Part shown: positions 8,413 to 17,114 of the stretch, piece after piece
Layout: the number at the start of each line of letters is the position of its first letter
How positions within the stretch are numbered: position 1 is the stretch's first letter
Assembly: GCA_963742035.1 (NCBI GenBank)
Contig: CAVUKH010000013.1
Span: 247,518-311,517 of the forward strand
Direction: 5' to 3'
From: Bog-473 sp963742035
GTDB lineage: Bacteria; Actinomycetota; Acidimicrobiia; Acidimicrobiales; RAAP-2
Length of the DNA stretch: 64,000 nucleotides
Position numbers and translations under genes: made by a program
The notes under the pieces: model-generated
The model's input: only the letters and a program-made list of their open reading frames with translations
Database searches by the model: none
What the model was told of the DNA's origin: nothing

Positions 8413-9321
8413 ATGGCGGTGGCCTACGTGGACGTTCCGGAGGGATGGCGGCGCCTGGGCAGCCGGCGCTTCGGTCCGTTCGTGACCCGCGAGGTCTTCC
8501 GGCGGCCCGACGGCACCCGCGTCTTGTGGGAGTCGCGCTGGCACCGCAAGCACGCCGGCCGGGTCCCCGGGGGCTCGACTTGGTGGGCCCCGTTCGCCAT
8601 GACGTGGTGGATGGGCGTGCTTTTCGCCATCGGCTCGATCTGCTTCGCGCTCGGTGCCTTCCCACCGTATGCCACCGCAGTGGGTGCGACGCCTGACAAC
8701 TTCACGTACTTCGTCGGCTCCATCTTCTTCACGACGGCCTCCTTCCTGCAGTACATGGAGGTGGCGTCCACACCGACCGACCTCGTCGAGCCGCATCGCA
8801 ACGGCCTGGCGTCGCTGTTGCGGATCCGGCACCGTCGCATCGACTGGTGGGCGGCGGGCATCCAGCTGATCGGCACCGTGTGGTTCAACCGGACCACGCT
8901 CAGCGCCCTGCTGGTCGGACTGGGCGCGTCGCCGAGCCACCACCCGATCTGGCGTCCCGACGCACTGGGCTCCATCTGCTTCCTCGTCTCGAGCTGGCTG
9001 GCCTGGGGAGAGGAGTGCGACGGGCCCTTCGCCTGGCGGCCCTCGCGCATCTCGTGGTGGATCACGGCGCTGAACCTCGTCGGCTCCATCGCTTTCGGCG
9101 TCTCGGCGGTGGCCTCCTACGTCACCTCGAGCGGCCAGCTCCTGAGCGTCGCCCTCACGAATCTCGGCACCTTCGTCGGTGCCCTCTGCTTCCTGGCCGG
9201 CGCCGTCCTGCTGCTTCCGGAGCGCACGCTGGAGGCGCCGGCCGCCGAGCCCGAGCCGGGGCCTGATTCGGGCCCTGATCCCCGGCCTGACCCGGCGCAC
9301 CCGGCCCGCACCGTCAGCTGA
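8413..9321 (+). CDS. YrhK-domain membrane protein
   Basis: A 302-residue multi-pass membrane protein with about six hydrophobic segments. The N-terminal 65 residues are soluble and basic. The repeated YrhK signature is seen as WWMGVLFAIGSICFALGA and FTYFVGSIFFTTASFLQYME, then a second copy around WWAAGIQLIGTVWFN and a third around WWITALNLVGSIAFG. The C-terminal tail is a Pro/Glu/Asp-rich low-complexity stretch (EPEPGPDSGPDPRPDP). Function of the family is unknown. It is divergent from the VOC gene (82 bases between starts) and its 3' end overlaps the convergent oxidoreductase gene by 8 bases. Confidence 0.82.
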   Translation: MAVAYVDVPEGWRRLGSRRFGPFVTREVFRRPDGTRVLWESRWHRKHAGRVPGGSTWWAPFAMTWWMGVLFAIGSICFALGAFPPYATAVGATPDNFTYFVGSIFFTTASFLQYMEVASTPTDLVEPHRNGLASLLRIRHRRIDWWAAGIQLIGTVWFNRTTLSALLVGLGASPSHHPIWRPDALGSICFLVSSWLAWGEECDGPFAWRPSRISWWITALNLVGSIAFGVSAVASYVTSSGQLLSVALTNLGTFVGALCFLAGAVLLLPERTLEAPAAEPEPGPDSGPDPRPDPAHPARTVS

Positions 9322-10237
9322 AGGGCGGCTCGCGCAGGGCCGCGAGGACGGGGGCGAACGCGTCGGCGTCGCGCACGGTGAAGTAGGTGAACCCCCAGCG
9401 TTGCCGACAGGCCAGCAGGTGCCGGGCGATCTCGTCGTGCGTCCCGAGGCAGAGGAATGGGGTCGACAACGCGTCGGACACGTCCAACCCGATCCGGTCG
9501 GCGAGCTCGGCCGCGGCGCGGGCGCGGTCCTCTGTGATCACGACCGCCTGGACCAGCGCGTGCAGCTCAATGGTGTCCCAGCGCTCTCCCGCCGCCTGCC
9601 GCATCCGCGCCACCGTGGCGTCGAGCCGAGATGCTTCCCAGCGGACGTCATGGTGCTGCCCGTCCTCTCTGGTCCGACCGAGCATGGTGGGAGCGACGAT
9701 GTCGGCGTGGCGGACGGCATGGGCCAGCGCAGACCTGCCGTTGACGCCGACCAGCAGGGGCAGGTGATGCTGTCGGGGCACCGGGGCGACGGCCTCGTCG
9801 AGCTCGTAGTGGACCCCGCGGTACGACACGGGACCGCCGTCGAGCAACGAACGCAGGATCTCGACCGATTCGGCCAGTCGTGCCTTTCGTACGGCGGGTG
9901 GGTCGAAGGCCAGGCCCATGGCGGCGTACTCCGGGAAGCTGTGCCCGGCCCCGAGCCCCAGCTCCAGCCGACCACCGCACAGATGGTCGAGCGTGGCCGC
10001 CTCCTGGGCCAGGACGACCGGGTGACGCAGGTCGTTGTTGAGCACCAGCGTGCCGAGGCGGATGCGTTCCGTGTGCGCGGCGGCAGCGGCCAGGACGAGA
10101 AGGGGGGACGGCTCGCCCCCGACGTGGTCGCCGAGCTGGAACACGTCGAAGCCGGACTGCTCGGCCATGCGTGCGGCCCGGACCACCTCGTCGGGTGTCG
10201 TCGACGTGCATTGGAGACCGAAGCGGAAGGGCCGCAC
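9314..10237 (-). CDS. LLM-class F420-type oxidoreductase
   Basis: A luciferase-like monooxygenase-fold protein of 307 residues, the group that in actinobacteria mostly uses coenzyme F420. Seen: the strand-1 start RFGLQC, GFDVFQLGDHV, RIRLGTLVLNNDLRHPVVLA, the signature GGRLELGLGAGHS and LPLLVGVNGRSALAHAVRHADI. The start is GTG 10237 (MRPFRFGL); an upstream ATG is out of frame. The closest described proteins carry out hydride transfers on unknown substrates. It is not clearly part of an operon: 95 bases separate it from the membrane gene upstream. Confidence 0.86.
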   Translation of the reverse strand: MRPFRFGLQCTSTTPDEVVRAARMAEQSGFDVFQLGDHVGGEPSPLLVLAAAAAHTERIRLGTLVLNNDLRHPVVLAQEAATLDHLCGGRLELGLGAGHSFPEYAAMGLAFDPPAVRKARLAESVEILRSLLDGGPVSYRGVHYELDEAVAPVPRQHHLPLLVGVNGRSALAHAVRHADIVAPTMLGRTREDGQHHDVRWEASRLDATVARMRQAAGERWDTIELHALVQAVVITEDRARAAAELADRIGLDVSDALSTPFLCLGTHDEIARHLLACRQRWGFTYFTVRDADAFAPVLAALREPPFS

Positions 10238-10332
10238 CTGTCGACCATACCGAGTGAGGATTTCCGGATGGGACCTCGAACGGCCACGCCCCGAACACCA
10301 CTGCGGCACCACCGGACCCCCCCTCCGGGGAG

Positions 10333-10554
10333 CTATGGCCGGGGCGCCCGCCGCCGTCCTCGATACGTGCTGACGAAGAGGAATCCAGCCGCCACCAGGG
10401 GCAGCAGGATGGCCCCGACGACGTGTTGTCCGGCGAGCAGGAAGGCGAGGCCGACGATGGCCCCCGTTGCCAGCGCCAGCTCGGGTGTGTCGCCCACGAG
10501 GAAGTCCCACCAGAAGAGGCCGAAGGCACGCACGGCCCGGGTGATGGCGGTCAC
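10333..10554 (-). CDS. Small two-helix membrane protein
   Basis: A 73-residue protein with two predicted helices around LALATGAIVGLAFLLAG and VVGAILLPLVAAGFLFV and a basic C-terminus (RGRRRAPRP). The start GTG overlaps the stop of the larger membrane gene upstream as GTGA, so the two are translationally coupled and probably work together. I do not recognise the family. Confidence 0.65.
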   Translation of the reverse strand: MTAITRAVRAFGLFWWDFLVGDTPELALATGAIVGLAFLLAGQHVVGAILLPLVAAGFLFVSTYRGRRRAPRP

Positions 10555-11369
10555 GGGGCCGCCGTTTCGGGAGCCGCAGCTTCGGGAGCCGCAGCTCCGG
10601 CGACCGGCGCCGGCAGCAGCGTGCGCATGAACGCGGTGTAGGCGAAGAAGACGACGACGAAGAACCCGACCAGAACGGGGATGGCCAGGTCGGAGCCGGG
10701 CCAGTGCACGCCCGCCCCCTCACCGACCCAGAACACCCCGAAGCTGGTGAGCATCACGCCGACGATCGTCTTGATCGTGTTCTCCGGGACCTCGCTCAGC
10801 TGGCGTGCCACGAGCAGGCCCACCAGCGCCACCAGGACGGCGGCCGCCGCTGCCGCCAGCGCGGCCAGGCCGAGGCGGTGTTGGGCCGCGCCCAGGCTGA
10901 CCACAATGAGCACCACCTCGGTGCCCTCCAAGAAGACGCCTTTGAACGCGACCGCGAAGCCCACGCCGTCGTGCTTCTTGGTCCGGGCGGCGGCGGGTGA
11001 CGCCGCCGCCGCCTCGTCCTCCGCGCTGAGCTCGGCCACCGTGGCGGCGAAGATCTTGTCCTCGTCGTGGGGGTCCTTGTGGCCGCTCGCCCGCAAAATC
11101 GCCTTGCGCAACCACGACAGGCCGAGCACCAGCAACAGGGCCCCCACCACTACCCGCAGCGCGTCGAGCGGGATATAGCGGATGAGGGGGACGCCCACGA
11201 CGACCACCAGGATCCCGAGCACGAGGAGCGCCGCCGCGGCGCCCTCCAGGGCGGGGCGCCACCCGCGGCTCACGCCGGCCGCCACCACGATGGTGAGGGC
11301 CTCGACCATCTCGACCAGGCTGGCGGCGAACACGGCCAGGACCAGAATCAATGTGGAAGAGGTATGCAT
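10551..11369 (-). CDS. COG4280-like multi-pass membrane protein
   Basis: A 272-residue protein with about seven hydrophobic segments. The two halves each carry a helix with acidic residues, SLVEMVEALTIV near the start and FLEGTEVVLIVVSLG in the middle, an arrangement reminiscent of cation or small-ion transporter families such as GDT1 and LysE. A charged, Ala-rich cytoplasmic loop (about residues 95-135) separates the halves, and the C-terminus is an Ala/Pro/Glu repeat. I place it with the predicted membrane proteins of COG4280; the transported substrate, if any, is unknown. Start ATG 11369 (MHTSSTL). It is divergent from the amidohydrolase gene, with a 9-bp tandem array between them. Confidence 0.75.
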   Translation of the reverse strand: MHTSSTLILVLAVFAASLVEMVEALTIVVAAGVSRGWRPALEGAAAALLVLGILVVVVGVPLIRYIPLDALRVVVGALLLVLGLSWLRKAILRASGHKDPHDEDKIFAATVAELSAEDEAAAASPAAARTKKHDGVGFAVAFKGVFLEGTEVVLIVVSLGAAQHRLGLAALAAAAAAVLVALVGLLVARQLSEVPENTIKTIVGVMLTSFGVFWVGEGAGVHWPGSDLAIPVLVGFFVVVFFAYTAFMRTLLPAPVAGAAAPEAAAPETAAP

Positions 11370-11458
11370 CCCGACCGCAGAAGTTACCGTCGTCGGCACC
11401 GGGTCCCCGTCCGCGAGCGCCGGCGGTAGTGTGCGGGTCACTGACCAGGATGTCCACC

Positions 11459-11512
11459 GTGGGTGCCGTGGGTGCCGTGGGTGCCGTGGGTGCCGTGGGT
11501 GCCGCGGGTGCC
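11459..11512. repeat. Six 9-bp tandem repeats (GTGGGTGCC)
   Basis: Five perfect copies and one single-mismatch copy (GCGGGTGCC) lie head to tail in the divergent intergenic region between the COG4280-like gene and the amidohydrolase gene. As 9 is a multiple of 3, the array stays open in frame and would encode WVP repeats if translated, but the amidohydrolase has a better start downstream. Confidence 0.9.
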
Positions 11513-11615
11513 CCAGGTGGGTGCCGGAGATGCCCCGGACGTCTCGGGCGCCGCGCTGGTCGCGGCCGTCTCGGACACCCGGGTCCGGTGCTTCAGTGTC
11601 CAGGGGAGGGCGTGC

Positions 11616-12977
11616 ATGAGCGAGGGAGCGATGGTCGCGCAGGACCGGGGCCGCAACTACGTCGTGGTGTCGGCCGACACGCATGCCTCACCGGACAGCC
11701 TGGACCACTTCCTCTCCTACGTGGACCCGGCCTTCCGTGAGCAGGTGGCGGGCTTCGGCGACATGTCGAGTCTCGCCATCTCCATGTTCGGCGGCTTCGA
11801 TCCCGGCGAGGTCGACGAGTCCGATCCCGTCCGTGCCACCGCCGCCCGCCGTCTGGCCGGCATGGGCGTCGACATCGCGGCCGCCGAGGGCTGGCTGGCC
11901 CACTACGGCACGGACTGGGTCGTGGCGGGCGACGGTGACGGGCGCCGGCTGGCGGTGCTGGAGGAGCAGGGGATCCATGCCGAGGTGACCTTGCCCGGAC
12001 CGATTTTGGCGGGCGGACTCTCTCCGGCCATGTACCTGGGCGCCGCCACCGACAAGGGCCTCGAGGTGGTGTGGCCGGCGCTGCACGGCTACCTGCGCTG
12101 GCTGGCCGACTTCTGTGCCGCCGCCCCGGGCCGCCGGGCCGGGTGCATGCCGATCGACTTCCACGACATGGACCGCGCCGTGGAAGAGGTGGCCTGGGCG
12201 CGCGCCAACGGCATCTTCGGCGGCGTGATGCTGCCCGCCATGTCGGTGACCTCCAGGTTGCCCGGCTATGCCGACGACTACTACGAGCCCTTCTGGAGCG
12301 CGTGCGAGGACCACGGCATGGTGGTCAACCTGCACACCGGCGCCTCGGGCTCGGCCACCGACACCAAGTTCCTCTACGACGCCGAGCATGGCGGGATGCT
12401 CGGGCTGTACGAGGTGTTCGTCTTCACCCGTCGGCCGCTGTGGTTCATGATCTTCGGCGGCGTCTTCGACCGCCATCCCGACCTGAAGGTCGTCGTGACC
12501 GAGAACGGCGTGCAGTGGCTGCCGTCGCTCATTCGGGACATGGAGTCGTTCTTCGACACCCACGGCGGCGCCCCCGTCCGCTCCTACCTCGAGATGCGCC
12601 CGCGCGACTACTTCGAGAAGCACGTGTGGATGGGCGGCTCGCTCATGAAGCGGTACGAGGCCGAGATGCGCCACGAGATCGGCATCGACAAGCTCATGTG
12701 GGGGGCGGACTACCCCCACCTCGAGGGCGCGGCGCCCGTGCACCGTGAGGTGCTGCGGCACATCTTCGGCGGCCTGCCCGAGGACGACCTGCGCCGCATG
12801 CTGGGCGCCAACGCGGTCGACCTGTGGGGCTTCGACGGGGCAGTGCTCCGGTCCGTGGCCGACCGCGTCGGGCCGACTGTCGCCGACCTGGCCGAGCCGC
12901 TGGCGCTGGCCGACATTGAGGACACGTTCAGCTGGAGCCTGGCCCGACCGGTGCCCCTGTTGGCCGGAGGCGCCTGA
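11616..12977 (+). CDS. Amidohydrolase-2 family metal-dependent hydrolase
   Basis: A TIM-barrel amidohydrolase of the amidohydro_rel/ACMSD-like group (453 residues). The N-terminal metal motif appears as SADTHASP, a barrel histidine as VVNLHTG, the region NGVQWLP follows, and the C-terminal catalytic aspartate sits in WGADYPHLEG. Family members hydrolyse or decarboxylate ring and acyl substrates, often in aromatic or steroid degradation; the substrate here cannot be named. Start at ATG 11616 is supported by GGGGAGGG about 6 bases upstream. A longer in-frame reading through the 9-bp repeats is possible but unlikely. Confidence 0.88.
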   Translation: MSEGAMVAQDRGRNYVVVSADTHASPDSLDHFLSYVDPAFREQVAGFGDMSSLAISMFGGFDPGEVDESDPVRATAARRLAGMGVDIAAAEGWLAHYGTDWVVAGDGDGRRLAVLEEQGIHAEVTLPGPILAGGLSPAMYLGAATDKGLEVVWPALHGYLRWLADFCAAAPGRRAGCMPIDFHDMDRAVEEVAWARANGIFGGVMLPAMSVTSRLPGYADDYYEPFWSACEDHGMVVNLHTGASGSATDTKFLYDAEHGGMLGLYEVFVFTRRPLWFMIFGGVFDRHPDLKVVVTENGVQWLPSLIRDMESFFDTHGGAPVRSYLEMRPRDYFEKHVWMGGSLMKRYEAEMRHEIGIDKLMWGADYPHLEGAAPVHREVLRHIFGGLPEDDLRRMLGANAVDLWGFDGAVLRSVADRVGPTVADLAEPLALADIEDTFSWSLARPVPLLAGGA

Positions 12978-12987
12978 TTGGTGCTTG

Positions 12988-13473
12988 GTGGCGCCGGCAT
13001 CCGGGCCGGCGTCGGCGTTCACCCAGATCCGCGTGGGACAGGCCTCCCCGGACTTCAACCCCTCCATGCCGAGCGCCGGAGGCATCGCGGCAGGGACCAA
13101 GCCCCTCACCGATGCCAGCGAGCCGTGCCACTGGTCGGCCAACAAGGACACGACCGACGCTTACGGGATTGCCCTCTTCAGCGTCGATCCCGGCACGAAG
13201 GGCGGCAACACGACGATCACGGTCACCTACTACCACGCACCGACCCAGACGTCAGGCCTGCCGAGCTACACGGTGTACGACCAATTCGAGTTGACGAGGC
13301 CCCGCAGCGACGGGCCGCCGGTCGCGACGCCGGAGTTCGCGATGCCGGCCCTCGAGGTGGGCGGTCCCCTGGCCCTCGCCGGAGGGGCCTTGTACGTGCA
13401 CCAGCAGCGCAAGAACAAGGTAACGCGGCTGGGCGAGGAGCTGGCAGCCTCGGCGGGGCCCAGACACAACTGA
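12988..13473 (+). pseudogene. C-terminal remnant of a secreted phosphoesterase-like protein
   Basis: About 160 codons read like the last part of a cell-surface metallophosphoesterase: ITVTYYHAPTQ, YDQFELTRPRSDG, then a hydrophobic C-terminal anchor (LEVGGPLALAGGALYV) and a basic tail. No catalytic metal motifs are present and no signal peptide or ribosome binding site can be found. The frame has no ATG near its beginning; GTG 12988 is only a nominal start and lies 10 bases after the amidohydrolase stop. I infer a 5'-deleted gene, although a short surface protein in its own right cannot be excluded. The assignment rests on remembered family resemblance. Confidence 0.4.
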
Positions 13474-13498
13474 CGCGAGCCCGGCGCGACCTCCGGCA

Positions 13499-13530
13499 CA
13501 ACGGTCCCCCTCTAAAGAACGGTCCCTCTG
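13499..13530. repeat. Two copies of an ACGGTCC-core element
   Basis: ACGGTCC occurs at 13501 and 13519, 18 bases apart, just after the phosphoesterase remnant. Arrays with the same CGGTCC/GGACCG core are found near 7863, 37088 and 39096 in this window. Confidence 0.5.
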
Positions 13531-13576
13531 CGGGCACGAATGTCAGCGCAATGTCGTCATCTTTCGGACTTCTTGC

Positions 13577-13609
13577 TCTGTCGCTCCTCTGTCGCTTCTC
13601 TGTCGCTTC
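13577..13609. repeat. Three 11-bp tandem repeats (TCTGTCGCTTC)
   Basis: Three head-to-tail copies, the first with CC in place of TC at its end, lie 48 bases before the start of the DUF222/HNH gene, in its likely promoter or leader. Confidence 0.85.
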
Positions 13610-13656
13610 ACCGTCGTGTTCGCACGCCAGTGCTGTGACACCCGCGTGCTTGGATC

Positions 13657-14835
13657 ATGCCTATGGAGTTGGGGAACTTCAGCGACGCGCTCGATGCACT
13701 GGTGGCCTCCGACGCGGCGAACTACGGCGACGGCGCCTCCATCGTCGAGCTGCAGCGCTTGCTCTCTCGCTTCGAGTCCTTCGTCACCGAGGCAACGGCG
13801 GCCTTCGAGGTGGGCGAGGAGTGGGCGGCCGAGGGGGCCAAGAGCGCGGCGGCGTGGATCTCCACGCGCACTCGGGTGCCGCGCTCGGCCGCCAAGCGCC
13901 GGGTGCGCCTGGGCCGCGCCCTGCGCCAGCTGCCGGCCTGTGCGAGGGCCTGGCGCGACGGGGCCATCGGCTCTGACGCCGCCGGGGCCATCGCCTCGGC
14001 CCGGCGCCACCGCACCGAGTCCTCCATGGCCCGCGACGAGGAGATGCTCGTCGACTTGGCCACCGAGCTCGGCTTCGAGGACTTCGCCCGGGCCCTGGCC
14101 TATTGGAAGCAGCTGGCCGACCCCGACGGGGCCGAGGCGGCCGACGAGGAGCGCAAGGCGGCCCGCAACGTGTTCCTCGAATCGAGCCTGAACGGCATGT
14201 GGCTGGGCCAGATGACGCTGGACCCGATCTCGGGCTCCATCGTGGCCAATGAGCTCTCCCGCCTCGAACACGAGCTCTTCGAGGCCGACTGCGCCGAGGC
14301 CAAGGAACGCCTCGGGCGCACACCGCGGGCCGACGAGCTGGCCCGCACCTCTGGCCAGCGCCGGGCCGATGCCATGGTCGAGATGGCCACGCGCAGCGCC
14401 AGCGCCCCGGCCGAGGGCATCCGCCCCGCCCCGCTCTTCAGCGTCTTCGTCGGCTACGAGACGATCCACGGGCGCATCTGCGAGCTCGAGAACGGCACGG
14501 TGCTGGCCCCTTCGGCCCTCGGAACCTGGATGGACTCGGCCTACTTCGAGCGGGCCATCTTCTCGCTCGGCAACCGCGTCGACGTCAGCGTGCGGGCCCG
14601 GCTCTTCAGCGGCGGGACCCGCCGGGCCATCGAGCTACGCGACCGCATCTGCACCCACCCGCACTGCTACGAGCCCGCCGAGAGCTGCCAGGTCGACCAC
14701 ATTCAGACCTATGCCGAGGGTGGCCCGACCACCCAGGACAACGGCCGGTTGCTCTGTGGCTTCCACAACCGCCTGCGCAACCAGCAAGAGCGCCGAGGCG
14801 ACCAGCGCCAGCGCCCCCCACCGAGCGCGGCCTGA
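13657..14835 (+). CDS. DUF222 and HNH endonuclease domain protein
   Basis: A 392-residue protein of the actinobacterial '13E12 repeat' type. Residues 1-260 are the helical DUF222 region (AAWISTRTRVPRSAAKRR is typical), and the C-terminus holds an HNH nuclease motif: RDRICTHPHC, then CQVDHIQTYAEGG and NGRLLCGFHNRLR, with the expected Cys pairs, His and Asn. Many actinobacterial genomes carry numerous scattered copies, and a link with mobile DNA is suspected but unproved. Either ATG 13657 or ATG 13663 could start; neither has a strong ribosome binding site. It is flanked by tandem repeats and a gene remnant, consistent with a plastic region. Confidence 0.87.
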   Translation: MPMELGNFSDALDALVASDAANYGDGASIVELQRLLSRFESFVTEATAAFEVGEEWAAEGAKSAAAWISTRTRVPRSAAKRRVRLGRALRQLPACARAWRDGAIGSDAAGAIASARRHRTESSMARDEEMLVDLATELGFEDFARALAYWKQLADPDGAEAADEERKAARNVFLESSLNGMWLGQMTLDPISGSIVANELSRLEHELFEADCAEAKERLGRTPRADELARTSGQRRADAMVEMATRSASAPAEGIRPAPLFSVFVGYETIHGRICELENGTVLAPSALGTWMDSAYFERAIFSLGNRVDVSVRARLFSGGTRRAIELRDRICTHPHCYEPAESCQVDHIQTYAEGGPTTQDNGRLLCGFHNRLRNQQERRGDQRQRPPPSAA

Positions 14836-14953
14836 GGGGGCGGCCAGGCCAGAGGCACTCGATGTCGCCAGAGCCTCCCCGCCCCCGGCAGCACCCCTCG
14901 GTCAGTTCGACCCGGCGCAGTTGAAAGAGACAGAGGCTTGCTGCTTTGGCGCG

Positions 14954-14995
14954 CCCGCACCCGCACCCGCGCCCGCACCCGCACCCGCACCCGCG
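14954..14995. repeat. Seven CCCGC(A/G) hexamer repeats
   Basis: Seven tandem hexamers (five CCCGCA, two CCCGCG) between the convergent ends of the HNH and methyltransferase genes. Nothing else is recognisable in the 213-base gap 14836-15048. Confidence 0.85.
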
Positions 14996-15048
14996 CAGAC
15001 GCACCGGGGACGCAGCTCCGTGGGGCGCTCAGCCCAGCTCCGTGAAGT

Positions 15049-15828
15049 TCAGCCGGCGTCGGCGACGACCAGCCGGTACCCGAGGTCGATCGCCGGCAAC
15101 ACATTCAGGTCCACGTGACGCCGCTGCCAGGTCCCGCTGGACAGATCCGCCTCCAGCGCAGCCACACCCCTCGCCACCACGGCTGGGTCCGCCAGGGCGA
15201 GACCCGAGCAGTTCGCCCGCACCGCCGGGTCGAGATAGGCCTCGGGCCGACACCAGTAGGCACCGAGCACGCCGTCCTGCATGTCCCGGGGAACGAGCAG
15301 GGGAATGGCGGCGTCCACGTCGGCGCCGATCGCCTCGGCGACGGTCAGGTAGTCGGGCTCGAGGATCCGCGTCGTCTCGCGCACCTCTGGCACGTAGTCC
15401 TGCAGGAACCAGAAGCTGGCGTGCAGCTCGAAGTCCATGGTCAGGACGATCCGCCTCGGCGCGACCCGGCACAGCTCGGCCAGACCGGCGGCCCAGTCGT
15501 CCCAGTGGTGCATCGTCAGGATGGCCAGCGCCACGTCGGCACAACCGGTACGCACGGGGAGCGCTGAGCCGCTGGCCCGCACCGCGGGCGCCGCGCCCGA
15601 CCCACGCTGCGCCACCATGACGCTCGATGGCTCCACCGCCACCACGGCGCGGTCCACCGGCTCGTAGTTCCCCGTGCCGGCGCCGACGTTCAGGACGACG
15701 CGCCCGTCGCCGAGCTGCTCGTTGATCACGGCCTCCCAGCGCGGGTCAGGCTTTCGGTGGGCGACGTAGCCCCGGCCGATGGTGTCGTAACGGGCCGACG
15801 ACGAAGGCGATGCAGACGCCGTAGGCAT
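15049..15828 (-). CDS. Class I SAM-dependent methyltransferase
   Basis: A 259-residue methyltransferase. The SAM-binding motif I is VLNVGAGTGNYEP, followed by an acidic residue at the end of the next strand (VVAVEPS) and a motif IV-like segment DVALAILTMHHWDDW, as in the Methyltransf_11 group. The substrate is unknown. ATG 15828 is preceded in frame by GTG 15831. The start codon lies inside the first of three tandem 20-bp repeats, each of which carries GTGATGCC, but because 20 is not a multiple of 3 only this copy is in frame. It is convergent with the HNH gene. Confidence 0.84.
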   Translation of the reverse strand: MPTASASPSSSARYDTIGRGYVAHRKPDPRWEAVINEQLGDGRVVLNVGAGTGNYEPVDRAVVAVEPSSVMVAQRGSGAAPAVRASGSALPVRTGCADVALAILTMHHWDDWAAGLAELCRVAPRRIVLTMDFELHASFWFLQDYVPEVRETTRILEPDYLTVAEAIGADVDAAIPLLVPRDMQDGVLGAYWCRPEAYLDPAVRANCSGLALADPAVVARGVAALEADLSSGTWQRRHVDLNVLPAIDLGYRLVVADAG

Positions 15829-15880
15829 CACCCAGCCGCCGCAGGCATCACCCAGCCGCCGCAGGCATCACACAGCCGCC
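15821..15880. repeat. Three 20-bp tandem repeats over a start codon
   Basis: GCAGGCATCACCCAGCCGCC is repeated three times (copy 1 has T at position 2, copy 3 has A in place of one C). On the minus strand each copy contains the GTGATGCC start region of the methyltransferase, in three different reading frames. Confidence 0.92.
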
Positions 15881-15898
15881 ATCGTTCTCGGCCCGGTC

Positions 15899-17110
15899 CT
15901 AGGCCGCCGACTTCTCCAAAATGTGCACGCCGCAGGCCGAGCCCAGGCCGATCACGTGGGTCATGCCGACCTTGGCGCCCTCAATCTGGCGGTCACCGCC
16001 CTCACCGCGCAGGTGGGTGGCCACCTCCCACACGTTGGCGATGCCGGTGGCGGCGATCGGGTGGCCCTTGGACTCCAGCCCGCCGGAGACGTTCACAGGC
16101 GTGGAGCCGTCGCGCCAGGTGGCGCCCGACTTGAAGAAGTCGGCCGCTCCGCCGCGCTCGCAGAGCCCGAGATTGTCGTAGTGCACGAGCTCGGCCGTGG
16201 CGAAGCAGTCGTGCAGCTCCACCAGGTTCAGGTCGGAGGGGCCCACGCCCGCCTGCTCGTAGGCCTGGGCGGCGGCGTTGCGGGTCAGGTCGTTGACGTT
16301 GGGCAGGATCTGGCACGCCTCCTCCCACGGGTCCGTCGTCAGGATGGACGCCGAGATCTTGACCGCCCGCCTCTGCTGCTCGAGCGACAGCGTCTTGAGC
16401 TTGGACCCCGAGACGACCACGGCCGCCGCCGCGCCGTCGCAGTTGGCCGAGCACATGGGACGCGTGTTCGGGTAGGCGATCATCACGTCGTTCATGATCT
16501 CGTCGAGCGACATCTTCTTCTGGTAGGCCGCCATCGGGTTCAGCGTCGAGTGCGAGTGGTTCTTCTCGGCGATCTGCGCGAAGAGCTCGAAGCTGGTGCC
16601 GCCGTAGCGGTGGCCGTACTCCATGCCGATCTGGGCGAAGACGCCCGGCATGATGTCGGTGCCGATGCGGCCGTCGATCGCCGCCACCGATCCGTAACGC
16701 CCCGAGGGCGTCCAGGTGTTGTCGTCGCTCTTGCGGCTCCCACCGGCGAGAAGCCCGGCGCCGGCGAGCTTCTCCACGCCGAAGGCCAGCCCCATGTCGG
16801 TCTCGCCCGCCTTAATGGCCATGACCGCCACGCGCAACGCGGTGGCGCCCGTGGCGCAGGCGTTGGACACGTTGTAGACGGGGATGCCGGTCTGGCCCAG
16901 TTGCTTCTGGACCACCTGCCCGATGGGCAGCGCGCCGCCCATGAGGTTGCCGGCGCCGATGATGCCCATGTCCTTCATGGTCACCCCGCCGTCGGCCAGG
17001 GCGCCCTGGACCGCCTGCGATGCGAGGTCGGTCGTGTCGAGGTCAGGGTGCTTCCCGAACTTGGTCATGTGGATGCCGAGGACCCACACCTCTTCCGATG
17101 CCGATGCCAT
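15899..17110 (-). CDS. SCP-x-type thiolase / lipid-transfer thiolase
   Basis: A 403-residue thiolase-superfamily enzyme that would cleave 3-ketoacyl-CoA to acyl-CoA and acetyl- or propionyl-CoA. The nucleophile is present in SNACATGATAL, the HDCFATAELVHY block is typical of SCP-x thiolases, the catalytic His lies in SKGHPIAATG, and a second Cys follows in LGSACGVH. Start ATG 17110 has GGAGG nine bases upstream. The DUF35 gene ends 4 bases before it, so the two form a thiolase/DUF35 pair of the kind seen in steroid and branched side-chain degradation. Compare the second pair near 32.9 kb, which lacks the catalytic Cys. Confidence 0.9.
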   Translation of the reverse strand: MASASEEVWVLGIHMTKFGKHPDLDTTDLASQAVQGALADGGVTMKDMGIIGAGNLMGGALPIGQVVQKQLGQTGIPVYNVSNACATGATALRVAVMAIKAGETDMGLAFGVEKLAGAGLLAGGSRKSDDNTWTPSGRYGSVAAIDGRIGTDIMPGVFAQIGMEYGHRYGGTSFELFAQIAEKNHSHSTLNPMAAYQKKMSLDEIMNDVMIAYPNTRPMCSANCDGAAAAVVVSGSKLKTLSLEQQRRAVKISASILTTDPWEEACQILPNVNDLTRNAAAQAYEQAGVGPSDLNLVELHDCFATAELVHYDNLGLCERGGAADFFKSGATWRDGSTPVNVSGGLESKGHPIAATGIANVWEVATHLRGEGGDRQIEGAKVGMTHVIGLGSACGVHILEKSAA

Positions 17111-17114
17111 GTGC

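Noticed and set aside
11463..11615. N-terminal WVPWVP extension of the amidohydrolase
   Set aside because: It is encoded by the tandem repeat; ATG 11616 has a good ribosome site and the domain begins there.
12978..13976. A 332-residue frame starting right after the amidohydrolase
   Set aside because: It crosses the phosphoesterase remnant and the start of the HNH gene in the wrong frame.
13657..14835. Insertion sequence or transposase
   Set aside because: The gene is DUF222/HNH; no terminal inverted repeats or target duplications are seen around it.
15821..15880. Possible CRISPR-like array
   Set aside because: The three copies are directly adjacent with no spacers, and no cas genes are present.
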